Notes under the pieces: generated by a model
What the model was told of the DNA's origin: nothing
Database searches by the model: none
The model's input: the letters and a program-made list of their open reading frames with translations, nothing else
Shown here: one piece after another, positions 28,504 to 41,432 of the stretch
How positions within the stretch are numbered: position 1 is the first letter of the stretch
Layout: every line of letters starts with the position of its first letter
NCBI GenBank assembly: GCA_014238055.1
Contig: JABABV010000006.1
Coordinates: forward strand, 1-53,163
From: Mycoplasmatales bacterium
GTDB taxonomy: Bacteria > Bacillota_I > Bacilli_A > Mycoplasmatales > JABABV01
DNA: 53,163 bases
Direction: 5' to 3'
Position numbers and translations under genes: made by a program

Positions 28504-29473
28504 AAGTTTTGAAAAATTATTAAATTTAATAAAACAACACGATATTATTTTTATGCTTCGTCACAAAATTCCTGATGGTGATGCTTTAGGTTCGCAATTT
28601 GGTTTAGGAACTTGAATTAAATTAAATTTTCCTAATAAAAAAGTTCATTTCGTTGGCCTTAGTTCTGAAGATAGACTATCTAAAATTTTTCCTAAATCAA
28701 ATGATTTCATCGAAATAAAAAATGAGTTGTTAAAAAAATCTATGGTCATCGTCACAGATACTGCTAATTCAGCTAGAATAGATCAAGGGACTATGGAACT
28801 TATCGATCGAGTTAAAACGATTGTAAAAGTTGACCATCACCCTAATCATGAAAGATATGCTCAAGATAATGAAGTTGTCTTTCCAGAAGCATCAAGCGCT
28901 TGTGAAATAGTTAGTTTATTTTTGAAACATCAAAGCGATAATTATAAAACTAATTCTGATATTGCTACGTATTTATATACTGGATTATTAACTGATAGCG
29001 GAAGATTTATGTTCCCTTCAACAACAGTTAATACTTACGAATCAGCAATATTTTTGTTAGAAAATAAAGCTAATAGATTAAAAGTTCATAAAGTTTTATA
29101 TTCTCATCCAACTGAAGAGATTAAATTAATTAATTATATTCAAAGTAATTTTTCTAATTTACCAGGTGGAGTAGCTTATTTAATTTTAAAACCAGAAATC
29201 ATCGAGAAATTAAACTTAAATTTCCAAAAAGCAAAAAATTTCGTCAATTGTCTAAGCGCTTTTGAAGATCATAATTTTTGATCGTTAATAACTTACGATG
29301 ATGTTGAATCTGTCTGAAGAGTTTCTCTACGTTCACGCGAACGTACTATTAACCATATTGCAGAGAAATTTGGTGGTGGTGGCCATAAGTTAGCTTGTGC
29401 TACTAAATTAAAAACTATTTCAGAAGTAATGACATTATTAAATGAATTAAGCGAATTCGCTATTAATAAATAA
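28487..29473 (+). CDS. DHH/DHHA1 phosphoesterase (NrnA-like)
   Basis: 328-residue member of the family that degrades short oligoribonucleotides or cyclic dinucleotides and pAp. Metal-binding motifs are seen in order: RHKIPDGDALGSQ, VTDTAN, VDHHPNH (DHH) and TGLLTDSG(R)F, and the DHHA1 domain ends FGGGGHKLACA. TTG 28487 is taken as start because GAGGAGG (28471-28477) is 9 nt upstream; ATG 28496 is too far. It overlaps thiI. Which substrate it uses cannot be decided from sequence. Confidence 0.9.
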
Positions 29474-29495
29474 AATAATATTTACCGGGGGTTAT

Positions 29496-29825
29496 ATGAA
29501 CGAAAAAGCAAAAAAAACTGATAAAAAGGAAAATCAATTTAACGACAAACTAGAGTTTAAAAAAACGAAAATAAATAATTTAAATAATTCTCTTACAAAT
29601 GACAAAACTTTTAAATTAAGAAAATTCGACACTCAAGATATTGATCTTTTTTCGAAAAGTTTTAAGCACGGTAATAATCCACACGGCAAAACCGATATAA
29701 CATCTTTTAATTTTAAATATGATAAAAATAAAAAAGTCAGAAATACAATGTTAATATCTAGTTTATCAATAATGGCAATTCTTGTACTTCTCCTTATTAT
29801 TTTAACTGTTACTAAAGTCATTTAA
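29496..29825 (+). CDS. Hypothetical tail-anchored protein
   Basis: 109-residue protein: a Lys/Asn-rich hydrophilic N-terminal part of about 80 residues and one C-terminal membrane helix (about 86-107). No family recognised. CCGGGGG precedes ATG 29496. It lies 22 nt after the DHH gene and is followed by a terminator, so it closes that operon. Its architecture resembles the genes at 5396 and 12655, without evident sequence similarity. Confidence 0.65.
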   Translation: MNEKAKKTDKKENQFNDKLEFKKTKINNLNNSLTNDKTFKLRKFDTQDIDLFSKSFKHGNNPHGKTDITSFNFKYDKNKKVRNTMLISSLSIMAILVLLLIILTVTKVI

Positions 29826-29850
29826 ATTACTTTAGTCGGTTTATATTTTC

Positions 29851-29884
29851 AAAATTAAATCACTTCAAACGGTGATTTAATTTT
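29851..29884 (+). terminator. Rho-independent terminator before dnaE
   Basis: Arms AAAATTAAATCAC and GTGATTTAATTTT around an 8-nt loop, T-rich end. The dnaE ribosome-binding site lies just downstream and outside the stem. Confidence 0.75.
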
Positions 29885-29904
29885 ATTTAAGAAAGGAGGC
29901 ATTT

Positions 29905-32895
29905 ATGGAATTTACAAATATTATAACGCTATCAGAATATTCATTTTTAAATTCAGTTATTCGTATTAAAGAATTGATTAATTTTCACAAATCAAAAAAA
30001 TTAAAATACGTTGCCTTGTGCGAAGAAAATGTTATGTATAGTGCGCAGGACTTTTTAAAACAAGCTCTAAGTAATGATTTAAAGCCTGTTTTATCGATAA
30101 AATTTAAATTATATAACGATAACTTAGAAGATAGTTCAGACGCTGTTATTACAGCTATGAATTATCAAGGTTATAAAAATTTAATGATCATTTCTAGTAA
30201 GTTAAATAATTTTAAAAATAATAAAGTAATTTTTTCTGATATTGAAAATTTTATCAAAACAAATAATCTATTAATCGTTAAAAATAAAATAATTATAAAT
30301 CGATATAAAGATTATCAAAATATCTACTACGGCATTACTAATAAGTCGGAAACTCAAGATTATAATAAAACTATTCCTTGACATGAAGTTAAATTTTTAA
30401 CACCTAATCAAGAAATTGCTTTTAAAACAATTCAAGCTATCAAAGACAATAAATCTTTATCAGACATAAACAATACATCTAATAATTGTTGAATTGATTT
30501 AGAAGAAGCTAAAATATATCACAATCAAAAAACACTTTCTAATTTAGAAAACGTTTTAAAAAAAATTGATTTAACGTTACCTAAAAATAAAATATCTTTT
30601 ATGCAATATAAAAAAAACGTTAACAATGCTGAATTGTTATCTAAAAATTGTTTAATCGGGCTGCGATGAAGAGCTAAACAAAATATTGATATTAAAAATA
30701 ATTTTGAGATTTATCAAAAAAGATTAAATCATGAAATTGAAATTATTAATAATTTAGGTTGAGAAAGTTATTTTTTATTAGTTTGAGACGTGATCCGTTT
30801 TGCTAAAAAAAATAATATTTCCGTTGGTCCAGGTCGTGGAAGCGCTGGAGGTTCTTTAGTAGTTTTTTCACTAGGAATAACTAATATAGATCCGATTAAA
30901 TACAATTTGATTTTTGAAAGATTTTTAAATCCTGAACGTGTCTCTATGCCCGATATCGATATCGATTTTCAAGATAATCGTCGACAAGAAGTAATTAATT
31001 ATCTTTTCGATAAATTCGGTATAAAACACATGGCTCACATTATAATATTTCAAACTATTGGTGCAAAGACAGCATTACGTGATAGTGGACGAATTTTACA
31101 AATTGATTTAAATATCATTAATGCAATTTGTAAAATTATCAACACTAAAGATCATTTATTAAAAATTTATCATAATAATTTATATATGAGAGCTCAAGTT
31201 AATATTAATAAAAAAGTAAAAGATATGTTTCGAATAGCTTGTCAAATTCAAGGATTAGTTAGACAGAGCGGTATCCATGCTGCTGGAGTCGTTTTTAGTG
31301 ACCAAGATATGGCTAATTATTGCCCTGTTAAATCTATCGATGAAAAAACTAACATTACTCAATATTCAATGAATTTTCTTGAAGAAGTTGGATTAATAAA
31401 AGTTGATTTTTTAGGATTACGTGCACTTTCTATTATTAAAAATATTAATGAAAGCGGACCAAATATTAATCTAGAAAACATCGATCTAAATGATCAAAAA
31501 ACTTTTAAATTATTAAGTAATGCCAACACAACAGGGATTTTTCAATTAGAATCTTTTGGAATGAGAAACGTTTTAAGAAAGATTCAAATTAATAATTTTG
31601 AAGATATCGTAAGTGCAATTTCACTTTATCGACCTGGACCTCAAGATAACATCGATCTTTTCGTATCGCGAAAACATAAATTATCAAAAATAAGTTATCC
31701 CGACCAAAGATTAGAACCAATTTTAAAATATACTTTTGGAATTATAATTTATCAAGAACAAATTATGCAAATTGCTCAATTAGTAGCTGATTTTAGTTTA
31801 GCTAAATCAGACTTACTAAGACGCGCAATGTCGAAAAAAAATCATCATATTATGGATGATTTAAAAAAAGAATTCATCACTAACGCCGTTAAAAATAAAT
31901 ACAATATTAACAGCGCTAATTTAATTTTTGACTTAATATATAAATTTGCTAACTATGGATTTAACCGAGCTCATGCTGTCGCTTATTCTAAAATAGCTTA
32001 TCAACTAGCTTATTTAAAAAGTAATTATTATTTATATTTTATTATCAACTTATTAACAAACGCAATAAATGATAAAGTTAAAATTAAAGAATTATTAGTC
32101 GAGGCTCAAGTTAACAATATTAAAATTTTAAAAATAAACATCAATCGTTCAAACTTAATTTTTGAAAACGAAGATAACAATATTAGAATGCCTTTAACTA
32201 TTATTAAAGGCATGGGAAAAATTACTTTAAATAAATTAATTGACGAAAGAAAGAAAGAACTTTTTAAAGATTTTTTTGATTTCGTTTCTCGTATGTTTAT
32301 TAACGGTTATAACGAAGCTACTTTTAAAACTTTAATATATAGTGGTGCTTTAGATAGTTTTGCTAATCGTGGTTCTTTATTAAACTCTTTAAATAACGCT
32401 ATCAACTATGCTCATTTAGTAGCAAAAATCAATGATGTTCAAACTATTTTAATTGATAAAAAAATTATTGATGAACCTCAATTATTTTTATGCGATGATG
32501 ATGTTTCTCAATTATCGCAACAAGAAAAAAATGTGTTAGGGTTCAATTGATTTATGCACCCAACAACTCCTTTCATAAAATTAGAAAAAAAATATGTTTA
32601 TCCAGAAATTCAAATTAAACAAAATAAATATAATAATATTAGAGCTATTTTACAAATCAATGATGTTAGAACTATAATGACTAAAAAAGATCAAAAAATG
32701 ATGTTTTTAACGGCAAGCGATCTTTATAATAGTTTTGAATTAGTAGTTTTTCCTGATAAATATAAACAATTATTTTCAGTTTTAAAAACGAATAATATTA
32801 TTGATTGTATGTTAAAAATTGAGAAAAATAATAAAAATACAAATAAAGGAAATAGTTTAATTTTAAAATCATTAAATAAAATTTTTAAAATTTAA
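29905..32895 (+). CDS. dnaE: DNA polymerase III alpha subunit, DnaE type
   Basis: 996-residue DNA polymerase of the C family. It has GPGRGSAGGSLV, the catalytic PDIDIDF motif (about residues 349-355), RQSGIHAAGVVF, FLGLRAL, and helix-hairpin-helix and OB-fold regions in the C-terminus. The N-terminal PHP domain keeps its place (TLSEYSFLNS) but lacks the usual metal-binding His residues. In Firmicutes DnaE extends primers and works beside PolC. AAGGAGG precedes ATG 29905. TGA Trp codons occur throughout. It is followed by polA, mutM and coaE. Confidence 0.96.
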
Positions 32896-32946
32896 AATTA
32901 ACAAGTATAATTTAAATTAATAACATTAATAAATAGGAGTTTTAAA

Positions 32947-35571
32947 ATGAAAAAATTAATTTTAATCGACGGAAATTCTTTATCTTACAGAGCTTTTTAT
33001 GCAACTGCTAAATTAAATTTATTAACAACTAGTTCTGGTCAAGCGACTAACGCTTTGTACGGTATGATTAACATGGTTTACACCGTTTTAAATAAATATA
33101 AACCAGACCATATTATGATAGCTTTCGACGCTAAAGGTAAAACGTTTCGTCATAAAAAACTAGATAGTTATAAAGGGAATCGTAGTAAAACTCCCCAAGA
33201 ATTAATCGATCAACTAGGACTTATCAAAGAGTTTTTAAAATTAATGAAAATTAAAACGTTTGAAATTACTGGTTTTGAAGCTGATGATATTATTGCAACT
33301 TTAGCAACTCAAGCTGGAAACGATAAAGATTTTCAAACTTTAATCATTTCATCAGATAAAGATTTATATCAATTAGTTAATGATAAACAAAAAGTTAAAA
33401 TGTTTCAAAATACAGTTGGTATGAGTAAAGGTAATTTAATTAACGAGAAATTTATTCAAGAAAAATTTGGTTTAAAAGTTAGTCAATTTAAAGATTTTAA
33501 AAGTTTAATTGGTGATAGTAGTGATAACTTAAAAGGGGTTGCTGGAATCGGTATTAAAACTGCTACTAAGTTATTACAAGAATACGATAATTTAAATAAT
33601 ATCTATGATAACTTAGATAAAATAAAACCAAGTTGATCTGCTAAATTAGAAAAAGGTCGCGAAGCTGCTTTTTTAACCGAAGAAATGGTCACTTTAAAAA
33701 CTGACATGGATTTACCTTTTGATTTATCAGACACAGAAATAGATATTAAAAATATCATTAGTGAAGATTTATTACAATTCGTTGAAAAATATGAAATGTA
33801 TTCTTTTTTAAGGAAATTGAAAAAAGATTTTTTCAGCAACTTAGTCCCTGAATTTGAAGAAACTAATAATAATTTAATTAATTCAATTACACAATTAAAT
33901 ATACGTAAACCATTAACTATTTACATAGAACTTTTCACTAATAATTATCATACTAGTAAATTATTTAAAATGATTATTAGTGATGGGATCTATAATTTTA
34001 TTATTAACGATGAAAAAGAATTAGTTAATAACGAAATGATTAAGAAAATTTTTGAAGATGAAACTATTGAAAAATATTGTTTTGATCATAAAAAAGACTT
34101 AGTTTTCTTGAAAAGATTTAATATCAATTTAATTAACGTAGTTTGAGATTTATCATTATCTTTATATTTAATTAATAACGATATCGGCGAAGAATGGTTA
34201 AAAATTAGTAAATATTTAAATTTCAAAATTATTGATGATCAGTTGTTTTATAATAAAAGCGAAATTAAAAAAATTAATCCAGATTTAAATTATGTTCAAT
34301 TATTAGTTGATAAAGCAACGATAATTAATCAAAGTCAAAAAAATCTTTATCAGAAATTAGAAGATGAAAATTTAATGAATTTATATCAAAATATCGAGAT
34401 GCCATTAGCACCAGTTTTAGCTGAAATTGAAATAAACGGTGTTTTAGTTGATCGTCAAAAATTTATCGACATCAAAGAAACAACTACTAAAAAAGTTAAT
34501 CAATTAACGACAGAAATTTATCAATTAGCGAATCAAGAATTTAATATTAATTCTCCAAAACAATTAAAAACTGTCCTTTTTGAAAATTTAGAATTAACAC
34601 CTTATAATAAAAAACAATCAACCGATAAAAAATCTTTATCAAAAATAGCTACTCAACATAAAATTATTGATAAGATTTTACAATATCGTAAGTCGTTTAA
34701 ATTACTGAGCACTTATATTGAAGGTATGTTTAAATATGTAGATAATAGCGATATGATTCATACTATTTACCAACAAAATAAAGCTTCTACTGGGCGATTA
34801 ACTTCACAATTTCCAAATATGCAAAATATCGTTCAACATCAAGATGAACAGCGAGATTTAAAAAAAACTTTTATCGCTCATCAAGGTTGTAGTTTAATTA
34901 GTTTAGATTATTCTCAAATTGAATTAAGGTTATTAGCTTTTTTATCAAACGATTTAGAAATGTTAAAAGAGTTTCGAGATGGTGTTGATATTCATCGCCG
35001 TACGGCAAGTAAAATTTTTAACAAACCTATTTCTGAGATTAGTGACTTAGAAAGAAGTCGTGCTAAAACGATTAATTTTGGTCTTATTTATGGACAAAGT
35101 GAATTTGCTTTAAGTGAAGCTTTAAATATTAACTTTGAGTTAGCTCGTGAATTCATAAATAAATATTTTGAGCAATTTCCTAAAATAAAAGAATTTAAAG
35201 AAGATATGATAAATGCTGCTCAAAAGCATCTTTATTCAAAAACTTTTTTACAACGTAAAAGACAATTAAAAGATATTAATAGTCATAGCTTTATGGTGCG
35301 TAAAGCAGCCGAAAGAATTGCTGTAAATATGCCTATCCAAGGAACAGCTGCCGATATTTTAAAAATTGCTTTAATTAAAGTAGCTAATATTTGCAAAATC
35401 AATAAGATGAAAATCATCGCTACGATCCACGATGAAATAATTATCGAAGTTGACGATAATTATTTAAAAGATTTACCTAAAAAAATTATTGAAGAAATGG
35501 AAGAAAATAATTTTAATATTCCTTTGAAAGTAGATTATAAAATTGGTAAAAACTGATATCAATTAAAATAA
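32947..35571 (+). CDS. polA: DNA polymerase I
   Basis: 874-residue enzyme for gap repair and Okazaki fragment processing. It has an N-terminal 5'-3' exonuclease domain (LIDGNSLSYRAFYA, GFEADDIIATLA, GVAGIGIKTA), a vestigial 3'-5' exonuclease domain, and a complete polymerase domain with motif A LDYSQIELRLLA (about residue 654), the O-helix KTINFGLIYG and motif C HDE (residue 828). Many mycoplasmas retain only the exonuclease part, so a full-length gene supports the Spiroplasma-like assignment. AGGAG precedes ATG 32947. Confidence 0.97.
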
Positions 35572-35585
35572 TAGGGAGTTGTAAC

Positions 35586-36422
35586 ATGCCAGAGTTACCA
35601 GAAGTTGAAACCGTTAAACGAACTTTAAACGTTAATTTAAAGAACAAAAATTATATTATTAACAATGTCATTATTAATTTTCCAAAAATTATTAAAGATA
35701 TCGAATTAAATAATTTTAAAGAAAAATTAATCGGCCAAACTATTAAAGAAGTTGATCGTGTTGGAAAACATTTACTTTTCGTTTTAAATGATTACATTTT
35801 AATTTCTCATTTAAGAATGGAAGGAAAATATTTTTTCACTAATAATCGTGATGAAATAAAAAATAAAAAACATGTTTTAGTTGAATTTGAATTAAGCGAT
35901 AATAATTTTTTATTTTATTATGATACTCGTAGATTTGGCACGATGCACCTTGGTAATTATCAAAATTTTTATAATTTAAAACCATTAACTAAATTAGCTG
36001 CCGAACCGTGAGATATCGATGAAAATTGATTCATTGATAAAGTTAATAAAAGTAGAAAAGCAATCAAAACAATTATTTTAGACCAGCATGTCGTTGCTGG
36101 TATTGGAAATATTTATGCTGATGAAATTCTTTTTAAAAGTAAAATTAACCCTCAAGAACGAGGTAATAATTTAACGAAAACGGAAATCTTAAGAATTTTA
36201 GAAAATAGTAAGATTATTTTAAACCAATCGATCGATATGGGAGGAACGACAATTAAATCGTTTTCTGCCGGTAAACAAATTAGTAGTACATTTCAAAAAT
36301 GATTAATGGTTCATACTAAAAAAGATCAACCATGTCCGAAATGTAAAAATATTATTTTAAAAACTAAAGTTAATGGTCGCGGTACTTATTGGTGTGACCA
36401 TTGTCAAAAATTAAAAAAATAA
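35586..36422 (+). CDS. mutM: Formamidopyrimidine-DNA glycosylase
   Basis: 278-residue base-excision repair enzyme removing 8-oxoguanine and related lesions, with AP-lyase activity. The mature N-terminus PELPEVET carries the catalytic Pro and Glu. It also has the RVGKHLLF lysine, RRFG, AGIGNIYADEILF and the C-terminal zinc finger (CPKC and CDHC). Length is normal. AGGGAG precedes ATG 35586, 14 nt after polA. The polA-mutM-coaE order matches Bacillus. Confidence 0.97.
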
Positions 36423-36432
36423 GGAGGCTATG

Positions 36433-37041
36433 ATGATTGCAATAATTGGTGAAATGAATAGTGGTAAATCTACTTTACTTTCTCAAATAGATAGTCATGG
36501 TATAAAAGTTGTTAATTGTGATGCCTTAATTGAAGAGCTTTATAAATATAATAAAGCTGGTTTTAAAGCTTTAGTTAAAAGGTTTGGCAGCGAAATTATT
36601 ACAAAAGACAATAACTCCATTAGTAAGTCAGCTTTAAAAGCATTGATATTATCTGATCCAAATAACTTAACAATTATTAATGAATTAATTCATCCGATAG
36701 TAATTAATGAACTTACAAAACTAGAACCTAAAACTGTTGTTGAAATTACAGCAATAAGTCCATTAATGCTAGAACGATTTGAAAAATTATTTAATGCTGT
36801 TATTAAAGTGAAACCATCTTTTTGAAGATTAAAATATTACCGTTTTAAAAATAAAAATAATTATCATAAAAAAGTTAAAAAAACACTTTTAAAAAATAAT
36901 CTTTTAAATATAAAGCATCAAAAAACTTTAATTTTAAAAAATAACAATAAACATTCTGTCGATAAAGCAGTTAAATTTATTCATGATCATTTTAATGAGT
37001 TAGAAAAGAGAATAGATGTTTGCGTTAACAAAAAAATCTAA
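36433..37041 (+). CDS. coaE: Dephospho-CoA kinase
   Basis: Last step of coenzyme A synthesis, phosphorylating dephospho-CoA. The 202-residue protein has the P-loop GEMNSGKST (a variant of the usual form), the VNCDALIEELY segment, and INELIHPIV, the family's conserved H-P region. The C-terminal part is more diverged and basic. ATG 36433 is preferred over ATG 36430 because GGAGG (36423-36427) is then 5 nt away. The 3' end overlaps dnaB by 26 nt. Confidence 0.85.
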
Positions 37042-38035
37042 ATATCGCGTTATTTGTGAATCAAATATTAATATTGACCAAAAGTCACTTTTAATGCTTT
37101 ATCAACCTTTAATAGGTGCTTCGGGAGTCGCAATCTATATGACTTTAATATTTGAAGCTGATTTAAATAAATCAATCGGTTGTTATCGTTTATGTGCTTT
37201 AACTCAAAAAAACCTTTTAAAAATTTCAAATTATTTAATTAAATTAAACAATTTGAATTTAATTGATATTTATCAACAAGAAAGCAGCAATCAAGATCAA
37301 TTTATAATTAAGATTAATAAACCGCTTTCTTTTCAAAAATTTAACAAAAACTTAACGATGAAAGAAGATTTAATTAAACGTTTAAACATTAATAATTTTA
37401 AGATTGTTAAAAAACAATTTGATGATTTTGAAACTAACGATTTCACTAATTTTAAAATTATTAAAAAATTGAATAATTTTAATGCTAAAAATGAAAATCA
37501 AAAAACAAAATTAATCAACAATATTAAAAAAAGTGATATCGTTGAAAAAACAAAATTAATTTTTCAATTAGAAACTATTGCTAATCTTTATAAATTTAGT
37601 TATGATATTTTAAATAATATTATCTTTACACACGATTGCCAAGCTAAAGAAATTGAAGAAAAAAAAATCAATATCTTGATCTATAATTATTGAACAAAAA
37701 ATAATAAAATTAATGCTCAATTTCATTCTTTAGACAAAATGACTTTAATGCGTAGCGCTAGTATTATTGAATTTCTAAATATGCGTATTAAAAAAACTTT
37801 AACTCCTAATCAAGTTACTTTTTTAATTAATTTATACGCTTTAAATATTGATTCAGCTATTAAAAATCTCGTTATTGACTATTCATTAATTAAAAACAAA
37901 AGAATTGTTAATAGCTATATCGACAAAATTGTAAAAACATTAATAACATTGAAAATAGAAGACTTTGATGATGCAGTAATTTATTTAAAAAACGCTTTTA
38001 ATGCCAAAAATAATTCTGAAATTATCAAAGTTTAA
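37016..38035 (+). CDS. dnaB: Replication initiation/membrane attachment protein DnaB (Firmicute type)
   Basis: 339-residue helicase-loading protein; not the E. coli DnaB helicase. Its N-terminal domain contains SKYRVICESNINIDQKSLL and LYQPLIGASGVAIYMTL, typical of this family, and a diverged DnaD-like C-terminal domain follows. TGA encodes Trp near residue 227. It lies between coaE and dnaI as in Bacillus. ATG 37016 is within coaE. Confidence 0.88.
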
Positions 38036-38054
38036 ATATAAAGAAGGGCATATT

Positions 38055-38978
38055 ATGGAAAATATTTTTAAAAAATTAAAAAAACCAGTTAACGAAAATA
38101 TTTATTTTATTAAAAATCATAAATTATTTAAAAATGAAATTCTTGAAAACAAAATTAACGATCTTGATATCGAAGCAAATATTTTAAATATTTTTAGAGT
38201 TATCAATGATTATAATTTTGAATATTTAAAGCACGATTTCTCAAAATGTCCTAATAGTACTCCTGGTACTAAATCAACGATTTTATTTGAATTAAAAAAA
38301 ATAATTTTTATTGAAAAAAAATGTCATTGTTATGCTCATAAATTTTTCTCTAAAAATTATTTATATCGTGATTTTCCAAATAATAGTTTACACTTTAATT
38401 TGTACAAAGAATCTAAAAATAAAAAAGATAAATGTTTAATTATCAAGCCTGAGAGAAACGAAATTCTTAGATATTTAAAGACATTTTGTACGAATATAAG
38501 CAATTATAAACAAAACCCTCATATAATAATGAAAGGGTTGTTCGTTTGCGGGCCTCCTAGTGTTGGTAAAACATACATTATGACTGCTTTAGCTAATTGA
38601 TTAGCGAAAAAGAATTTTAAAATCGCTTTTGCTAATACTACTTCGTTTGCAAATGAATTAAAATCTAACTTTAATACTACTATCACTAATAAACCATCGA
38701 CATTAAATATCTTCAAAGAAGCTGAAGTTTTATTTTTAGACGACTTAGGAAATGAAAATAATAATTCATCTTGATGAAGAGACGATATTTTATTTAATTT
38801 ATTAGATTATCGTTCGAAAGCTAATTTGCCAACTTTTATAAGTTCAAATTTCAACATCAATCAAATAAAAAAAATATATGCTATTCATAAAGAGTTTACA
38901 GATAACGTTCAAGTTGATCGTTTAATTAAAAGAATTCTAACTCTTTGTGAAGTTAAAATTTTAAAACAAATATCTTAA
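38055..38978 (+). CDS. dnaI: Primosomal protein DnaI (helicase loader)
   Basis: 307-residue AAA+ ATPase that loads the replicative helicase. It has an N-terminal helicase-interaction region with cysteines (CPNST, CHCYAHK) fitting a zinc-binding module, Walker A GLFVCGPPSVGKT, Walker B VLFLDDLGNE, then sensor regions. GAAGGGC precedes ATG 38055. It follows dnaB by 19 nt. TGA Trp codons occur after Walker A and Walker B. Confidence 0.93.
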
Positions 38979-38988
38979 GGAGATAAAT

Positions 38989-39756
38989 ATGAATCCAAAA
39001 ACAATAATAATCGGTAATTGAAAAATGAATAAAACTAACAAAGAATCAACAGCATTTATTAATGAATTTAATTCTTTAATAACTAACGCCACATTAAGAG
39101 AAAACTTAGTTTATGGAATTGCTAGTCCAGCAACTAATTACTCAGTAATAAATGAAATTAAAAAAAGTTCATTAGAACTAGTTGCCCAAAACTGTCATTT
39201 TGCTCCTAATGGTGCTTATACTGGTGAAATTTCAATCGCAATGTTACAAGAATTACATATTAAATACGTAATTATTGGTCATTCTGAAAGAAGACAATAT
39301 TTCAACGAAACTGATTGTTCTATTAATAAGAAATTAGTTAGTTTACTTGAAAATAATATGAATCCTATTTTATGTGTTGGAGAAACTTTAGACCAATTCA
39401 ATAGCGGTGACACTAACAAAATAGTTGAAAATCAATTAACAAAAGATTTAAAAAATATCTCAAATCTTCAAGCCCAAAAAATAGTTATTGCATATGAACC
39501 AATTTGAGCGATCGGAACAGGTAAAACTGCAACTCCAGAAATTGCTGAAAAAACATGTGCTTTTATTAGAAAAACATTAACAACAATTTTCAACGCTGAA
39601 GTTGCTAATGCGATTACTATTCAATATGGTGGTTCTGTTAAGCCAGCAAATGTATGTGAAATTTTATCACAACCAAACATTAACGGTGCTTTAGTTGGTG
39701 GAGCTTCTTTAACTGCTGATAGTTTCATAAAATTAATTACTACAAAAAAGGACTAA
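38989..39756 (+). CDS. tpiA: Triosephosphate isomerase
   Basis: 255-residue glycolytic enzyme interconverting dihydroxyacetone phosphate and glyceraldehyde 3-phosphate. Complete motifs are IIGNWKMNKT (catalytic Lys), VIIGHSERRQYF (catalytic His), the glutamate loop IAYEPIWAIGTGKTATPE (Trp by TGA) and the phosphate-binding QYGGSVKP and LVGGASL. AAGGAGAT precedes ATG 38989. It lies between dnaI and thrS, 10 nt after dnaI. Confidence 0.98.
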
Positions 39757-39758
39757 TT

Positions 39759-41432
39759 ATGAAAATCAATAACAAAGAGTGGAATGATGGCGCAGCCCAT
39801 TTATTAACTTTTGCAATTAAAAAAATTTGAAAAGATGCCGAACTAATTTTAAGCTTCAGCAATGAAGAAACTTTTTATTGTGATTTTAAATTTAGTAATC
39901 CCGTTTCTCAAAATGATTTTAAAGTTATCGAAAAACAAATGAAAAAAATCGTTGGTGGAGCTTACAAATTAATCCATAACGGTAATAATGAAATTTATAA
40001 CTGAGAATTAGTTGACCATATTAATGGTCAATGTGATACTAACAATTCTATCGCTAACACTAATCTTTTAAAAAATTATAAATTATTATCTTTGGCAGGT
40101 GCTTATTTAAACAACGATAGTAGTTTAGAACAAGTTACTAGAATTCATGGAGTAGCACGTGCTAACACACAAGAATTAAACGATTTTTTAAATATCTTAA
40201 AAGAACGTAAAGAACGTGATCATCGTAATATTGGTAAAGAGTTAGGTATTTTTACTTTTTCACCATTATCAGGAAAAGGTTTTCCGATTTGATTACCAAA
40301 CGGTTTTATCGTTCGTGAAGAAATTAAAAAATTCGTAACTTCAAAAGAACGTAAATATAATTTTACAGAAGTTATAACTCCATCTTTAGGATCAATTGAC
40401 TTATATAAAACTAGTGGTCATTGAGATCATTATAAAGATGATAATTATCCTATAATAGAATTAGATAAAGAGCAATTGATGTTGCGTCCAATGACTTGTC
40501 CTCATCATTGTATTATTTATAAAAAAAGTAATCATTCTTACAAAGATTTACCAATCCGCCTTTCTGAACATGCAAAATTATATCGTTACGAATCTTCAGG
40601 TTCTCTTTCAGGACTAGAACGTGTTCGTGCAATGGTTTTAACTGATGCTCATATTTTTGCTCGTGTCGACCAAATTAGAGACGAATTTAAACATGCTTAT
40701 AAATTAATTAACGAATGTTTAGAAGCGTTCAACATTGAAATCGATTACATTTCTTTATCATTAAGAGATCCCGAAGATAAAGAAAAATTCTATGACGATG
40801 ATGAAATGTGAAACAAAGGGGAAGTTCTTTTAGAAGATTTACTTAAAGAACTAAAAGTAAATTATAAGAAAATGACTGGAGAAGCTGCTTTTTATGGTCC
40901 TAAATTAGATATCCAAATTAAAACTGCTCTTGGGAGAGAAATCACTGTTTCAACATTACAATTAGATTTCTTATTACCTAATAAGTTTGAATTAGAATAC
41001 ACTAATAAAGACAACGTTAAAGAACGTCCAGTTATGATTCATCGTGGTTTAATCGGGACGTATGAAAGGTTTGTCGCTACTTTATTAGAACAAACTAAAG
41101 GTGCTTTACCACTTTGATTATCTCCATTACAAGTGCAAATTATTCCTGTTAGTCGTGCCGAATCTCATTTAGAGTATTGTCAAAAAATTAAAGCTGCTCT
41201 TAAAGAAGATAATATTAGAGCTGACATTGACGTTCGCGAAGAACGTTTAAGTTATAAAATGCGCCAAGCACAAACTAAAAAAATTCCTATTCAATTAATA
41301 ATTGGTGATCAAGAAGTTGAAAGCCAAACTATTAATTATCGTCTATATCAAAAAACTGATAGCCATGTTTTAAACATTCAAGAGTTTATTCAAAAAATGA
41401 AAAAATCAATTAATCAAAAATGTCCGTTTTAA
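39759..41432 (+). CDS. thrS: Threonyl-tRNA synthetase with degenerate editing domain
   Basis: 557-residue class II synthetase, shorter than the usual 640 or so. The catalytic core is intact: [20 protein letters not shown] (zinc Cys), [22 protein letters not shown] (zinc His), [15 protein letters not shown] and [14 protein letters not shown] (zinc His), then the anticodon-binding domain. The N-terminal TGS domain is missing. The editing domain starts at once with DGAAHLL, where active enzymes have HxxxH, and its second half lacks the C-x3-H segment. ATG 39759 is 2 nt after tpiA. Its 3' end overlaps coaX by 13 nt. Confidence 0.95.
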
